A DNA stretch of 64,000 nt from Robiginitomaculum antarcticum DSM 21748 (GTDB taxonomy: Bacteria > Pseudomonadota > Alphaproteobacteria > Caulobacterales > Maricaulaceae), in assembly GCF_000365025.1 (NCBI RefSeq), contig NZ_KB823014.1:248001-312000 (forward strand), written 5' to 3'. The translations under genes were made by a program, and so were the position numbers. The notes under the pieces are model-generated. The model was not told the DNA's origin, did not search any database, and saw only the letters and a list, made by a program, of their open reading frames with translations. Shown here piece after piece: positions 36,553 through 45,005 of the stretch (position 1 is the stretch's first letter; every line of letters begins with the position of its first letter).

Positions 36553-37125
36553 ATGACCTATTTGTTTGATATGTTTGGGTACGGCTTTGCAGCCGCTGCC
36601 TCGGCAGCTGAAACTGTTGCGGATTATAAGGGTGATCAAGATGGCGGGGCCGCGTTCCCGCCTTTCGATCCGACCTATTTTCCATCGCAGATATTTTGGT
36701 TGTTGGTTACATTCTTCGTTTTGTATTTCATGCTTTCGCGCATCTTTTTGCCGCGTATTGGAAGCATGATTGAGGAACGGTCAAACCGGATAGCAGATGA
36801 TCTGGATATGGCGTCGCGCCTCCAATTGCAGGCCGAGCAGGCTCAGTCCTCTTATGAGCAGGAGCTCGCAGATGCCCGGGCCAAAGCCCACAATATTGGC
36901 GCAACAACGCGCGCCAGTGTCGAAGCCGAAATTGCTAAAGATGTCGAAGCAGCGGACGTTGAAGCCGACCGTCAACAGGCCGGCGCTGATGCGCGCATCG
37001 CCACCATTCGGAATCAAGCGCTGAAAAATATTGACAAAGTCGCCGCCGACGTGGCCGCTGAAATTGTTGAAAAAATTGGCGGCTTCACCCCGAATACGGC
37101 GACTGTCAAAACAGCCGTCGGTTAA
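36553..37125 (+). CDS. atpF': ATP synthase F0 subunit b' (peripheral stalk)
   Basis: 190 residues: a Gly/Ala/Asp-rich N-terminal extension, a single transmembrane helix (about 45-70, QIFWLLVTFFVLYFML), and a long charged amphipathic helix to the C-terminus. This is the b' (b2) subunit that pairs with b in alphaproteobacteria and cyanobacteria. The N-terminal 40 residues before the membrane helix are longer than in E. coli b. Confidence 0.92.
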   Translation: MTYLFDMFGYGFAAAASAAETVADYKGDQDGGAAFPPFDPTYFPSQIFWLLVTFFVLYFMLSRIFLPRIGSMIEERSNRIADDLDMASRLQLQAEQAQSSYEQELADARAKAHNIGATTRASVEAEIAKDVEAADVEADRQQAGADARIATIRNQALKNIDKVAADVAAEIVEKIGGFTPNTATVKTAVG

Positions 37126-37137
37126 CCGGAGAGCCTT

Positions 37138-37638
37138 ATGCATTTTGATTTCGATCCCGGCAGCCCGACAATCTGGGTCTTCCTTGCGACTATAATCTTT
37201 CTCGTGGCGATGATGTATTTCGGCATCCACAAGAAAATCGCGTCTGCACTTGATGCGCGCGCGCAAAAAATCACCGATGAGCTGGATGAGGCCCGCCGTC
37301 TGCGTGAAGAAGCGCAGACCTTGCTCGCCTCTTACCACCGCAAACAAAAAGAAGCTGAAACGCTGGCTGAAGAAATTGTCTCACAGGCCCGGCGCGACGC
37401 AGAAAATATGGCTATACAGGCTCGTAAAGATCTGGCCGAACGGCTGGACCGCCGCGCGCAATTGGCCGAAGACAAAATTGCCAATGCCGAAGTTCAGGCT
37501 CTGGCCGAGGTTCGCGCCCGCGCAGCCGATATGGCCATCGCCGCTGCGGAAAAAATTATTCGCGAGAATATGAGCGCGGCCAATCACAAAACTTTGGTCG
37601 CCAGCGGCATTAAGCAAATTGGAAAGTCGCTGAATTAA
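37138..37638 (+). CDS. atpF: ATP synthase F0 subunit b
   Basis: 166 residues with an N-terminal transmembrane helix (FLATIIFLVAMMYFGI) and a coiled-coil stalk. Forms a heterodimeric stator with b'. Follows b' by 12 bases. The F0 operon ends here with a strong terminator; the F1 genes are not in the window. Confidence 0.94.
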   Translation: MHFDFDPGSPTIWVFLATIIFLVAMMYFGIHKKIASALDARAQKITDELDEARRLREEAQTLLASYHRKQKEAETLAEEIVSQARRDAENMAIQARKDLAERLDRRAQLAEDKIANAEVQALAEVRARAADMAIAAAEKIIRENMSAANHKTLVASGIKQIGKSLN

Positions 37639-37663
37639 TTTTACGTCATAAATTGCGTTAAAG

Positions 37664-37687
37664 CCGGACTTTATGTCCGGTTTTTTT
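37664..37687 (+). terminator. Terminator of the F0 operon
   Basis: CCGGAC/GTCCGG arms around TTTAT followed by seven T residues. Confidence 0.9.
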
Positions 37688-37730
37688 ATGTCTGCTTGCC
37701 ACGCCAAAGCCGTTATGACACACCGCAATT

Positions 37731-38813
37731 ATGAGCGTGGAAACCCCGAATGCCGCCGTCAGGCGCCTCGACAGCGTACAAATATTGCGCGCGCTTGCGG
37801 CGTTGCTTGTGCTGCTCTCCCACCTCTGGGTTATTGAATCTAAATACAGCCCGGACCAGATCACAAGTAGCGCTCTGGATTTCGGGTTTTCCGGCGTCGA
37901 TCTTTTCTTCGTTATTTCCGGTTTCATCATGGTTTATGTGTCCCGTGACACAACCCGCGGTCCGGGTGCATTCGGACGGTTTTTATATAGCCGGTTTACC
38001 CGCGTCTATCCGCTCTATTGGGCCGTAAGTCTGGCTGTTCTGGCGGTCTATTTATGGCGTCCGGAGATTATAGTTGGAAGCGGAGAGGCAAAGCCTAATA
38101 TTCTAAAATCAGCCCTGCTCTGGCCGGATATTCCACCCGACGGGACAGGAACGCGATTGCCGCTTCTCACAGTGGGATGGACGCTGGTTCACGAATTGTC
38201 ATTTTACATTATATTTGCCGTATCGATGCTGTTCTCCCGGCGCTTTTTGCTTCCGTTCCTGCTTGCGTGGAGCGCGGTATTCATCGCCGGAAATATGATG
38301 GGACTGGCCTCTGCTCCTAATGCGCTGCGCATTATCTTTGACGCTTTAACAGCAGAGTTCCTGCTCGGCGCTTTTGCCGGATGGTTATTTTTGCGCATAG
38401 AGGGCCGCGGATGGGGGCCTGCATGTGGACTTTTTATTGTCTCGGCTGTTGTGTTTTGGGGGCTGCGTCCCTTGCCCGTCGATTTTTCGGAGAATTGGAC
38501 GCGGGTTCTAAATTGGGGCCTGCCCGGCGTCTTTCTGCTTTATGGTTTGGTCGGAATAGAGCAGCGCGCGCGGCGAAATTTCCCGCGCTGGCTCGCTATA
38601 TTTGGCGATCACTCCTACGCCCTTTATCTGACCCATCTTTTAGCGCTAAGCGTTATGGGCCGCATCTGGGCTATATTTGCGCGTGATGGATGGGTCGATA
38701 ATCTTATCATGCTACCGCTGATGACAGCGGTCTGTATCGCCGTTGCCGCAGTGACATATTACTGGATTGAACGGCCATTATTACGCCTGACAAAAAGCGT
38801 TATCGCTAAATAA
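37731..38813 (+). CDS. Acyltransferase 3 family membrane protein
   Basis: 360 residues, about ten transmembrane helices. The family features are the N-terminal LDSVQILRALAALLVLLSHL with the conserved Arg and His, GFSGVDLFFVISGFIM, and later FLGDHSYALYLTHLL-like GDHSYALYLTH. Members acetylate or acylate extracellular polysaccharide, lipid A or peptidoglycan. The gene stands alone between two terminators. No acceptor can be inferred. Confidence 0.92.
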   Translation: MSVETPNAAVRRLDSVQILRALAALLVLLSHLWVIESKYSPDQITSSALDFGFSGVDLFFVISGFIMVYVSRDTTRGPGAFGRFLYSRFTRVYPLYWAVSLAVLAVYLWRPEIIVGSGEAKPNILKSALLWPDIPPDGTGTRLPLLTVGWTLVHELSFYIIFAVSMLFSRRFLLPFLLAWSAVFIAGNMMGLASAPNALRIIFDALTAEFLLGAFAGWLFLRIEGRGWGPACGLFIVSAVVFWGLRPLPVDFSENWTRVLNWGLPGVFLLYGLVGIEQRARRNFPRWLAIFGDHSYALYLTHLLALSVMGRIWAIFARDGWVDNLIMLPLMTAVCIAVAAVTYYWIERPLLRLTKSVIAK

Positions 38814-38836
38814 AAGCCGGGACGGGCCCGGCTTTT
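38812..38836. terminator. Bidirectional terminator between acyltransferase and gcvPB
   Basis: AAAAGCCGGG and CCCGGCTTTT perfect arms around a short loop; works for the rightward gene and could also serve the leftward operon ending at 38867. Confidence 0.75.
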
Positions 38837-38866
38837 AAATATGAGTTTTACTCACGCCTTCAGGCT

Positions 38867-40438
38867 TTACTCCGCTGCTTGGGCCAAATCTTCCGGCGGT
38901 GTCCAGCGCAGGATCGGGTTGCGCGCAGCCCGGGTCTCGTCCAGACGGCGTAGCGGGGCGTAGACGGGCGCGTTTTTAAAGCTCTCGACCAATCCAGCCT
39001 GCGCGCGCATGGCGAGCGAACGCATAGAGAAAATAAAGCGGTCAAGCTCGCCCTTGCTCTCAGACTCGGTCGGCTCAATCAACATGGCCCCGTGCACAAC
39101 CAGCGGGAAATACATGGTCATCGGGTGATAGCCTTCATCGATCATCGCCTTGGCAAAATCGAGCGTGTCCACGCCGGTGTCTTTGAGGAAGCGGTCATCA
39201 AACAGCGCTTCATGCATACATGTCCCGCCAAAGGCCGGCGTCATGACATCAGACAGGCTCGCCTGAACATAATTGGCGTTCAGCACGGCGTCTTCGGTAG
39301 CTTGCTTAAGACCGTCAGAGCCGTGGCTCATCATATAAGTCAGCGCGCGGCTATACATACCCATTTGACCATGAAAAGCGCACATGCGGCCAAAACTTTT
39401 TGCCCCGTCAGTGTGCTCAACATCTTCAACCAGACCGTAGCCTTCATCGGTTTTGACGACATAAGGCACAGGTGCATAGTCTTTTAGCGCGTCCGATAAT
39501 ACGGTCGGGCCGGAGCCGGGACCGCCGCCGCCATGCGGGGTAGAGAAAGTTTTGTGTAGGTTGATATGCATGGCATCAACGCCCAGATCACCCGGACGGA
39601 CGCGGCCGACCAACGCATTGAAGTTCGCACCGTCGCAATAAAAATAGCCGCCAGCTGTGTGGATCAGATCGGCAATTTCAATAATGTCGGTTTCAAACAA
39701 TCCGCATGTATTGGGATTAGTCAGCATAATGCCGGCTATGTCGTCTGATTTTTCATCCAGTTTTTTACGAAGTGCGTCCATATCGACGCGTCCGCGCTTA
39801 TCGGCCGGAATTTCATCAACCGTAAAGCCGCACTGCACCGCTGTTGCTGGGTTCGTGCCATGCGCGCTTTCGGGCACGAGGACGCGGCGCTTATGGGTAT
39901 GGCCGTCAGCATCTAGCCGCGCGCGGATCGCCATCATCCCGCAAAGCTCGCCATGCGCGCCCGCTTTGGGCGTGAGCGCAACCGCTGGCATATTACAGAG
40001 CGTCATCAGCCAGTGTGACAGCTCGTGCATTAGCTCAAGTGCGCCTTGAACCGTGCTGACCGGCTGCAAGGGATGAACATCTGCCAAACCGGGCATACGC
40101 GCAACTTTTTCATTTAGCCGCGGATTGTGCTTCATCGTGCAAGAGCCAAGCGGATAGACGCCCATATCGATGGCGTAATTTTTCTGTGACAGACGCACAT
40201 AATGGCGCAGGGTTTCCGGCTCTGACAGGCCGGGCAGGCCGATCTCGCCTTCGCGCTCATGGCTGCCCAGTCGGCGGGCACGACCTTTAGGCTCGGGCAG
40301 ATCAACGCCCGTGCGGCGCGGCGTTCCGGTTTCAAATATAAGCGCGGTGGCCTGCTCTAAGCCTTTAGAGCCGGAGACCGTGACGCGATCATTCATATTA
40401 GTCGCGACGGGCGATGTTGGACGGCCTTGGTTTAACAT
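38867..40438 (-). CDS. gcvPB: Glycine dehydrogenase (decarboxylating) subunit 2
   Basis: 523 residues from the ATG at 40438, which overlaps the stop of the preceding small gene by one base (TAATG). Contains the PLP lysine motif NLHKTFSTPHGGGGPG and the split P-protein hallmarks GSCTMKHNPRLNE and ESAHGTNPA. With gcvPA it forms the heterotetrameric P-protein that decarboxylates glycine and passes the aminomethyl group to H-protein. Longer than the usual ~480 aa by an N-terminal extension. Last gene of the riboswitch-controlled gcv operon. Confidence 0.95.
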   Translation of the reverse strand: MLNQGRPTSPVATNMNDRVTVSGSKGLEQATALIFETGTPRRTGVDLPEPKGRARRLGSHEREGEIGLPGLSEPETLRHYVRLSQKNYAIDMGVYPLGSCTMKHNPRLNEKVARMPGLADVHPLQPVSTVQGALELMHELSHWLMTLCNMPAVALTPKAGAHGELCGMMAIRARLDADGHTHKRRVLVPESAHGTNPATAVQCGFTVDEIPADKRGRVDMDALRKKLDEKSDDIAGIMLTNPNTCGLFETDIIEIADLIHTAGGYFYCDGANFNALVGRVRPGDLGVDAMHINLHKTFSTPHGGGGPGSGPTVLSDALKDYAPVPYVVKTDEGYGLVEDVEHTDGAKSFGRMCAFHGQMGMYSRALTYMMSHGSDGLKQATEDAVLNANYVQASLSDVMTPAFGGTCMHEALFDDRFLKDTGVDTLDFAKAMIDEGYHPMTMYFPLVVHGAMLIEPTESESKGELDRFIFSMRSLAMRAQAGLVESFKNAPVYAPLRRLDETRAARNPILRWTPPEDLAQAAE

Positions 40439-40785
40439 TACGCGCCTCCTTCGACGGCCAAACAAGTATCTTCGAAATAAGCCCAAAGCTCATTTGAAAA
40501 CTGATCCAGCTCGGATTTAAAATTTAAAACAAATGATGATTTTTGGTGATTATTGGTCAGGCCGCCCTGCATATTCTGCACCTTATCAACGCTTAGCGTG
40601 CCGCCCTCTCTATAGCCGACATTGACGCCGAGTTTGAGCAAAGCTGTCGGGATAGACGCCGCTTGAATCAACGCCTCGGTAATGGAATCGGTATTGCCGG
40701 TTTCAAAATCAAGCAAATGGGTAAAGCCCGCTTTGGCGTGGTCGAGCGCGCGCTTGACGAGTAGGTCGTTTAAGGTCCGGCTCAT
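40438..40785 (-). CDS. Small protein of unknown function inserted in the gcv operon (2 of 2)
   Basis: 115 residues from the ATG at 40785 ([10 protein letters not shown]), mostly helical in appearance, no signal or membrane helix. No family recognised. The start overlaps the preceding small gene by four bases and the stop overlaps gcvPB by one, so it is translated from the gcv mRNA. Its 3' half is AT-rich compared with gcvPA and gcvPB, suggesting later acquisition. Start alternatives exist 12 codons upstream (40821). Confidence 0.6.
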   Translation of the reverse strand: MSRTLNDLLVKRALDHAKAGFTHLLDFETGNTDSITEALIQAASIPTALLKLGVNVGYREGGTLSVDKVQNMQGGLTNNHQKSSFVLNFKSELDQFSNELWAYFEDTCLAVEGGA

Positions 40786-41081
40786 GACAACACCTCCTGA
40801 CTTTCGCGTATCATTTGGCAACAGAACTCGGCTACCTCGGTCAAAGTAGAGTCCAAAGAAGAAGAATGTGGATAATCAGTATTAGATATTTTTACACCCC
40901 GTTCATTGAACCGTCCCCAAAACTCCAATGGTTTTGCTTGCTGCTGTAAAGAACTTACTTTCCGAAGCGCCCATGCTGTTGCACGGGTTTTACTCTCGAA
41001 ACTTACCGACAATGTCGTCAGCACAAGTTCAGCATCTTCCATTAGTTTTTGAGCTAAGTATTTTTTATCAATATCTCTCAT
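40782..41081 (-). CDS. Small protein of unknown function inserted in the gcv operon (1 of 2)
   Basis: 99 residues, acidic and helical: [19 protein letters not shown] at the N-terminus, two cysteines together near the end (FCCQ). No family recognised. ATGA overlaps on both sides link it to gcvPA and to the next small gene. AT-richer than the flanking gcv genes. Together the two proteins separate gcvPA from gcvPB, which are usually adjacent. They might be a partner pair, but nothing in the sequence proves it. Confidence 0.6.
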   Translation of the reverse strand: MRDIDKKYLAQKLMEDAELVLTTLSVSFESKTRATAWALRKVSSLQQQAKPLEFWGRFNERGVKISNTDYPHSSSLDSTLTEVAEFCCQMIRESQEVLS

Positions 41082-42418
41082 GTCAAAACCTCCGCCAGAG
41101 CATCACCAAAGGCGTGAATATCTGCTTCTGAGACTGTTTCTGTTGCGCAGACCAGCAGCAGGTCTTCATGCTGTCCGCCGGAAATACGCGAGAACGGGAC
41201 ACCGCCCAAAATGCCTCTATCGGCCAGCGTCTGAACGACGTCTGCGGCTGGTTTAGAGAGCCGAACCGTAAACTCGTTAAAGAATGTGTCGTTAATCACT
41301 TCAGCGCCTTTAATGCCGTTAATCACATCGGCCAGATGACAGGCGGCTTCGTGATTGAGCGCGGCGAGGCGTTTAAGACCCGCATCACCGAGCAGGCTCA
41401 TATGGATGGTAAAAGCCAGACAGCACAAACCGGAATTTGTGCAGATATTGCTCGTCGCTTTTTCGCGGCGAATATGCTGCTCGCGGGTCGACAATGTCAG
41501 GACAAATCCGCGCTCGCCATTGGCATCAACGGTCTCGCCGCAGACGCGGCCGGGCATTTGGCGCACCAGTTTTTTGGTGCAGGCAAACAGGCCCACATGC
41601 GGTCCGCCAAAGTTTAACCCAACGCCAAGGCCCTGGCCTTCGCCGACGACAATATCCGCGCCCTGTTCACCCGGGGATTTAATCGCGGCCAGCGCGACAG
41701 GTTCTGTAAACACCGCAATCAGCAGCGCTTTGTGTTCGTGCGCTTTGGCGGCAATCGGAGCGAGATCGATAATTTCGCCAAAGACATTGGGCGATTGCAC
41801 AACAACGCAGGCCGTCTCGTCCGTAATATGATCGATAATATGGTCATCGCGGCCCGGGCGGCAATCGCGCTCGTCAATCTGGATGTCCAGCGTTGAGGCC
41901 AAAGTCTGCGTCGCGGCGGCGTAATGCGGGTGCAGGCCGGGCGCCAGCACGGCTTTGGATTTGCGCGTGACGCGCTTGGCCATCACCACAGCCTCCGCGC
42001 AGGCGGTCGAGCCGTCATACATAGAGGCATTGGCCACATCCATGCCGGTCAAAAGCGCGACTTGTGTTTGAAACTCGAATAAAGCTTGCAGCGTGCCTTG
42101 GGAGATTTCGGGCTGGTAGGGTGTGTAAGCCGTCAGAAATTCACTGCGCTGGATCAGATGATCGACAGTCGCCGGAATATGGTGGCGATAAGCCCCTGCC
42201 CCACAGAAAAAAGGCACGGATCCCGCGCTAACTGATTTGGCCGACAGGCGCGCCATATGGCGCTCAACCGCCGCTTCGCTTTGATGTGTGGGAAGATCAA
42301 CCAAACTGTCTAGGCGCGCCGATTTCGGCACATCTAAAAACAAGTCATCGATTGATTTGACGCCGACAACATCCAGCATCGCCGTTCGGTCATTTTCATT
42401 TAAGGGGAGATAACGCAT
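41078..42418 (-). CDS. gcvPA: Glycine dehydrogenase (decarboxylating) subunit 1
   Basis: 446 residues, normal length for the alpha subunit of the split P-protein. Recognised by [37 protein letters not shown] (in two parts), [14 protein letters not shown] and [24 protein letters not shown]. Start 42418 directly follows the stop of the small membrane-protein gene at 42419 (no gap). Glycine-controlled by the riboswitch 2.1 kb upstream. Confidence 0.95.
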   Translation of the reverse strand: MRYLPLNENDRTAMLDVVGVKSIDDLFLDVPKSARLDSLVDLPTHQSEAAVERHMARLSAKSVSAGSVPFFCGAGAYRHHIPATVDHLIQRSEFLTAYTPYQPEISQGTLQALFEFQTQVALLTGMDVANASMYDGSTACAEAVVMAKRVTRKSKAVLAPGLHPHYAAATQTLASTLDIQIDERDCRPGRDDHIIDHITDETACVVVQSPNVFGEIIDLAPIAAKAHEHKALLIAVFTEPVALAAIKSPGEQGADIVVGEGQGLGVGLNFGGPHVGLFACTKKLVRQMPGRVCGETVDANGERGFVLTLSTREQHIRREKATSNICTNSGLCCLAFTIHMSLLGDAGLKRLAALNHEAACHLADVINGIKGAEVINDTFFNEFTVRLSKPAADVVQTLADRGILGGVPFSRISGGQHEDLLLVCATETVSEADIHAFGDALAEVLT

Positions 42419-42793
42419 TTAATTCATCCTAATTAAAAGGGCTGCGAGCAGCGCAGCAATCATTAATCCAATTCCGTCAACAATGACGATTTTTCCAAGA
42501 CTTCCACCCTGCTCACCGCGCGCAACGGCTATAACCATAAAACTGCCCATACTAATGACGGCCCCTATTAATACGGGCCAGCGCGCGGCTGAGACGTGCG
42601 CGGCGTAAATACAGGCGGCGGCGACAAGCGCGAAGAGCACGGCGCGGTGTTGCAGCAGTGTCATCAAGACGGTATCATTGGCGGAAATCCCGTATAACTT
42701 TGATATTTTAGCCGGAAAGAGCGCCGACAGAGCAGGCACGCCGTGAATGCCCAGCCCCAAAACATAAAATAATATCGGCACGATATATTGCAT
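42419..42793 (-). CDS. Small four-helix membrane protein in the gcv operon
   Basis: 124 residues with four hydrophobic helices (about 3-20, 45-65, 70-90, 103-122). No family recognised. Starts one base after the stop of the 65-residue protein upstream and ends immediately before gcvPA, so it is part of the same mRNA. A transport or membrane-anchoring role connected with glycine or one-carbon metabolism is a guess from context only. Confidence 0.6.
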   Translation of the reverse strand: MQYIVPILFYVLGLGIHGVPALSALFPAKISKLYGISANDTVLMTLLQHRAVLFALVAAACIYAAHVSAARWPVLIGAVISMGSFMVIAVARGEQGGSLGKIVIVDGIGLMIAALLAALLIRMN

Positions 42794-42991
42794 CTATTGG
42801 TCTTTCCGATTGGAGCTCACAAGGCTGAACGCAAAGGCGCCAAGCCCCATGAGGATACAAAATATGCCGACGCCGAGTGTGTAGAGTTCGCGCTCGGCGG
42901 GAGCTGTATTGACCCATGACGCCAGATAATAAGCGCCGAGCAGCGCGATCAGAACGCTCCAGATTTTAAAAAAGAGCGGTCTGCGCGTCAT
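42794..42991 (-). CDS. Two-helix small membrane protein in the gcv operon
   Basis: 65 residues with two transmembrane helices (IWSVLIALLGAYYLASWV and LGVGIFCILMGLGAFAFSL). No family recognised. It begins three bases after the gcvH stop and abuts the next gene, indicating one operon. Small, so its coding status rests on the tight fit between neighbours and on the helix pattern. Confidence 0.6.
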   Translation of the reverse strand: MTRRPLFFKIWSVLIALLGAYYLASWVNTAPAERELYTLGVGIFCILMGLGAFAFSLVSSNRKDQ

Positions 42992-42994
42992 GAC

Positions 42995-43366
42995 CTACAG
43001 CCCGTCGCAATAGGTTTTATACGCCGCTTCATCCATCAGGGCGTCAAGTTCGTCCGCGTCGGAAATTTTAATCTTGATAAACCAGCCCTCACCGTCCGGT
43101 GAGGCATTGACGGTTTCCGGCGCGTCTTCGAGGGCCTCATTGACCGCAATAACTTCGCCGCCAACTGGGGCGTAGACTTCGGAGGCCGCTTTGACGGATT
43201 CGACAACGGCGGCTTCGTCGCCCTTGTCCATCTCGCGGCCGATTTCCGGCAGCTCGACAAAGACAACATCGCCGAGTTGCTTGGCCGCATAAGGGCTAAT
43301 GCCAATCGTTCCGATGTCGCCCTCGACATTAATCCATTCATGATCTTCTGTATATTTCGTGCTCAT
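42995..43366 (-). CDS. gcvH: Glycine cleavage system H protein
   Basis: 123 residues. The lipoyl-bearing lysine is in [14 protein letters not shown] and the family N-terminal YTEDHEW is present. H-protein shuttles the aminomethyl group between P, T and L proteins. It follows gcvT by three bases. Confidence 0.97.
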   Translation of the reverse strand: MSTKYTEDHEWINVEGDIGTIGISPYAAKQLGDVVFVELPEIGREMDKGDEAAVVESVKAASEVYAPVGGEVIAVNEALEDAPETVNASPDGEGWFIKIKISDADELDALMDEAAYKTYCDGL

Positions 43367-43369
43367 AAG

Positions 43370-44512
43370 TTAAGCTCCTCTATAATAATTATGCGCCGCA
43401 AACGGCATTTTGACGATCTTGGCCGGGCGCGGCTTGCCGCGCACGATAAGCTGCACAGCAGTGCCGGCTTTGGTAAATTTACGGCCAACAAATCCAATGG
43501 CAACGGGGCCGCCTACGGTCGGGCCAAAGCCGCCGGATGTAATTTCGCCAATGCTATTGCCGTCCATATCCTGAATTTCGGTATGCTCACGCGCGGGCGC
43601 GCGGCCTTCGGGTAATATCCCGACGAGACGTTTTGTTGACTTATCGGCCAGATCATTGGCCACGCGCGCCGCGCCCAAATACCCGGCATCGGCGCTGCGG
43701 CGGTGCTTCTGAATTGACCAAATCAGCCCGGCCTCAATCGGAGAGACAGACGGGTCAAGCTCGTGTCCATAAAGGCAGAGCCCGGCTTCCATGCGCAGAC
43801 TGTCGCGCGCGCCAAGGCCGATCAGCTGAACATCATCATGAGCCAGAAGCAGCTTTGTCAGCTCTTCGACGTCGTCATGTTTAACGCTAATCTCAAAGCC
43901 GTCTTCGCCGGTATAACCGGAGCGCGAGACATGCACCCAAATCGTTTTTGTCAGCGGCAGATCTGTATGGGTCATAAAAACCAGATCTTTGACGGCGGAA
44001 TTCATCGCGCCCAGAACCTCGGCCGCTTTCGGGCCCTGCAAGGCAATCAGAGACAGAACGTCATCTTTAATGTCGAGGCTCACGCCGTCCGGCAAATGCT
44101 TTTCAATATGGGCATAATCAGCGTCTTTACAGCCTGCATTAACCACCAGATATAATTTATGAGTGTGGCCCTCAAACCCCAGACGCGAGATCATCAAATC
44201 ATCCAGCGTGCCGCCCTCTTCATTGAGAAATTGACTGTAGCGCTGCTGCCCCGGCTCGAGATCGGTAAGGCTGGCGGGCACGAGTTTTTCCAGCGCTTTG
44301 GCCGCCGTCTCAAACGTGCCGTCATCAGCCGCAATGAAACACTGCCCCATATGCGAGACGTCAAACAGCCCCGCTTTGGCGCGCGTATGGTTATGCTCGC
44401 CCAGCACGCCGAGCGGATATTGCACGGGCATATTATAGCCCGCAAAGGGCACCATTTTGGCACCTGCGGCGACATGCAGAGAATGAAGTTTCGTCTGTTT
44501 TAAATCAATCAT
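43370..44512 (-). CDS. gcvT: Aminomethyltransferase (glycine cleavage T protein)
   Basis: 380 residues from the ATG at 44512, with AAGG upstream; a GTG three codons earlier is possible. Contains FDVSHMGQ, RSGYTGEDGFEI and the C-terminal IGEITSGGFGPTVGGPVAIGFV of the tetrahydrofolate-binding GCV_T family. It transfers the one-carbon unit to tetrahydrofolate and releases ammonia. First gene of the operon behind the glycine riboswitch. Confidence 0.96.
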   Translation of the reverse strand: MIDLKQTKLHSLHVAAGAKMVPFAGYNMPVQYPLGVLGEHNHTRAKAGLFDVSHMGQCFIAADDGTFETAAKALEKLVPASLTDLEPGQQRYSQFLNEEGGTLDDLMISRLGFEGHTHKLYLVVNAGCKDADYAHIEKHLPDGVSLDIKDDVLSLIALQGPKAAEVLGAMNSAVKDLVFMTHTDLPLTKTIWVHVSRSGYTGEDGFEISVKHDDVEELTKLLLAHDDVQLIGLGARDSLRMEAGLCLYGHELDPSVSPIEAGLIWSIQKHRRSADAGYLGAARVANDLADKSTKRLVGILPEGRAPAREHTEIQDMDGNSIGEITSGGFGPTVGGPVAIGFVGRKFTKAGTAVQLIVRGKPRPAKIVKMPFAAHNYYRGA

Positions 44513-44539
44513 AGCCAACACCTTTTCAACCTTTCGGTC

Positions 44540-44735
44540 ATGAAGTGCCGCCGACTGTCACTTGGGCCTGAGAGCGTTTACTCCTTCGGCGGGGCCTTGA
44601 ACCACCTCACTTGCGTGAGGCTTGACCCACTTTCCAGCTTTTATGTCCAAACGGTCCGGTATACCTGAGCGATTGACGGGGCCATTGCGCCTTCGGTGGC
44701 CGGGCGACTGACGCGCCCGACTCTCTCCCATTTGG
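44540..44735 (-). ncRNA. Tandem glycine riboswitch in front of gcvT
   Basis: On the minus strand aptamer 1 runs from GGGAGAG (about 44730) through CACCGAAGGCGCAA, CGCTCAGGT and ACCGTTTGGAC; aptamer 2 from about 44640 has CCGCCGAAGGAGTAAACG, CTCTCAGGC and the closing GACAGTCGGCGG. These are the consensus boxes of the double glycine aptamer. It ends about 28 bases before gcvT and should switch on the glycine cleavage operon when glycine is abundant. An expression-platform hairpin was not resolved by eye. Confidence 0.92.
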
Positions 44736-44780
44736 AACAATTCAGATGCGCTACGGCGCAAAAAGAGTCAATTGAAATTG
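44670..44780 (-). repeat. 111-bp direct repeat, gcv-proximal copy
   Basis: Contains the gcv promoter and the 5' half of glycine aptamer 1. A second copy with three mismatches lies at 47151-47261 in the same orientation, 2481 bp away. Confidence 0.95.
44743..44771 (-). promoter_or_regulatory. gcv operon promoter
   Basis: Minus strand TTGACT (44771-44766), 17-bp spacer, CATCTG (44748-44743). Transcription would begin about 44736, exactly at the riboswitch. Lies inside the 111-bp repeat and is therefore present twice. Confidence 0.6.
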
Positions 44781-45005
44781 TACAGTATGTAAGGTGAATT
44801 TGTACAACATATAAGGCTAAGTTTGGTCTTGAACAATTAGGGGCCGCACCGCCTGTTGGCACGAAATCAAGATTTTAAATCTCTATGAAAGTTACGCTCA
44901 CTCTATTCGCTTTGGGAGCTTAGCGGCTTTTAAAATATCTGTATTTAAAATTTAATCCCAACCGATTATGTCAAGATCTGAAAAAACCTAATTCAATATG
45001 TGGTT

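Larger units (their letters stand above)
44513..45005. other. gcv leader and upstream spacer
   Basis: 493 bp: glycine riboswitch (44540-44735), gcv promoter (44743-44771), one copy of a 111-bp direct repeat (44670-44780), then about 220 bp of AT-rich sequence without a gene up to the end of the hydrolase gene. Confidence 0.8.

Noticed and set aside
44558-44761. Minus-strand open frame starting MRRSASELFQMGES in front of gcvT
   Set aside because: It coincides with the glycine riboswitch and promoter; the conserved sequence is RNA, not protein. The same apparent peptide at 47015-47242 comes from the repeat copy.
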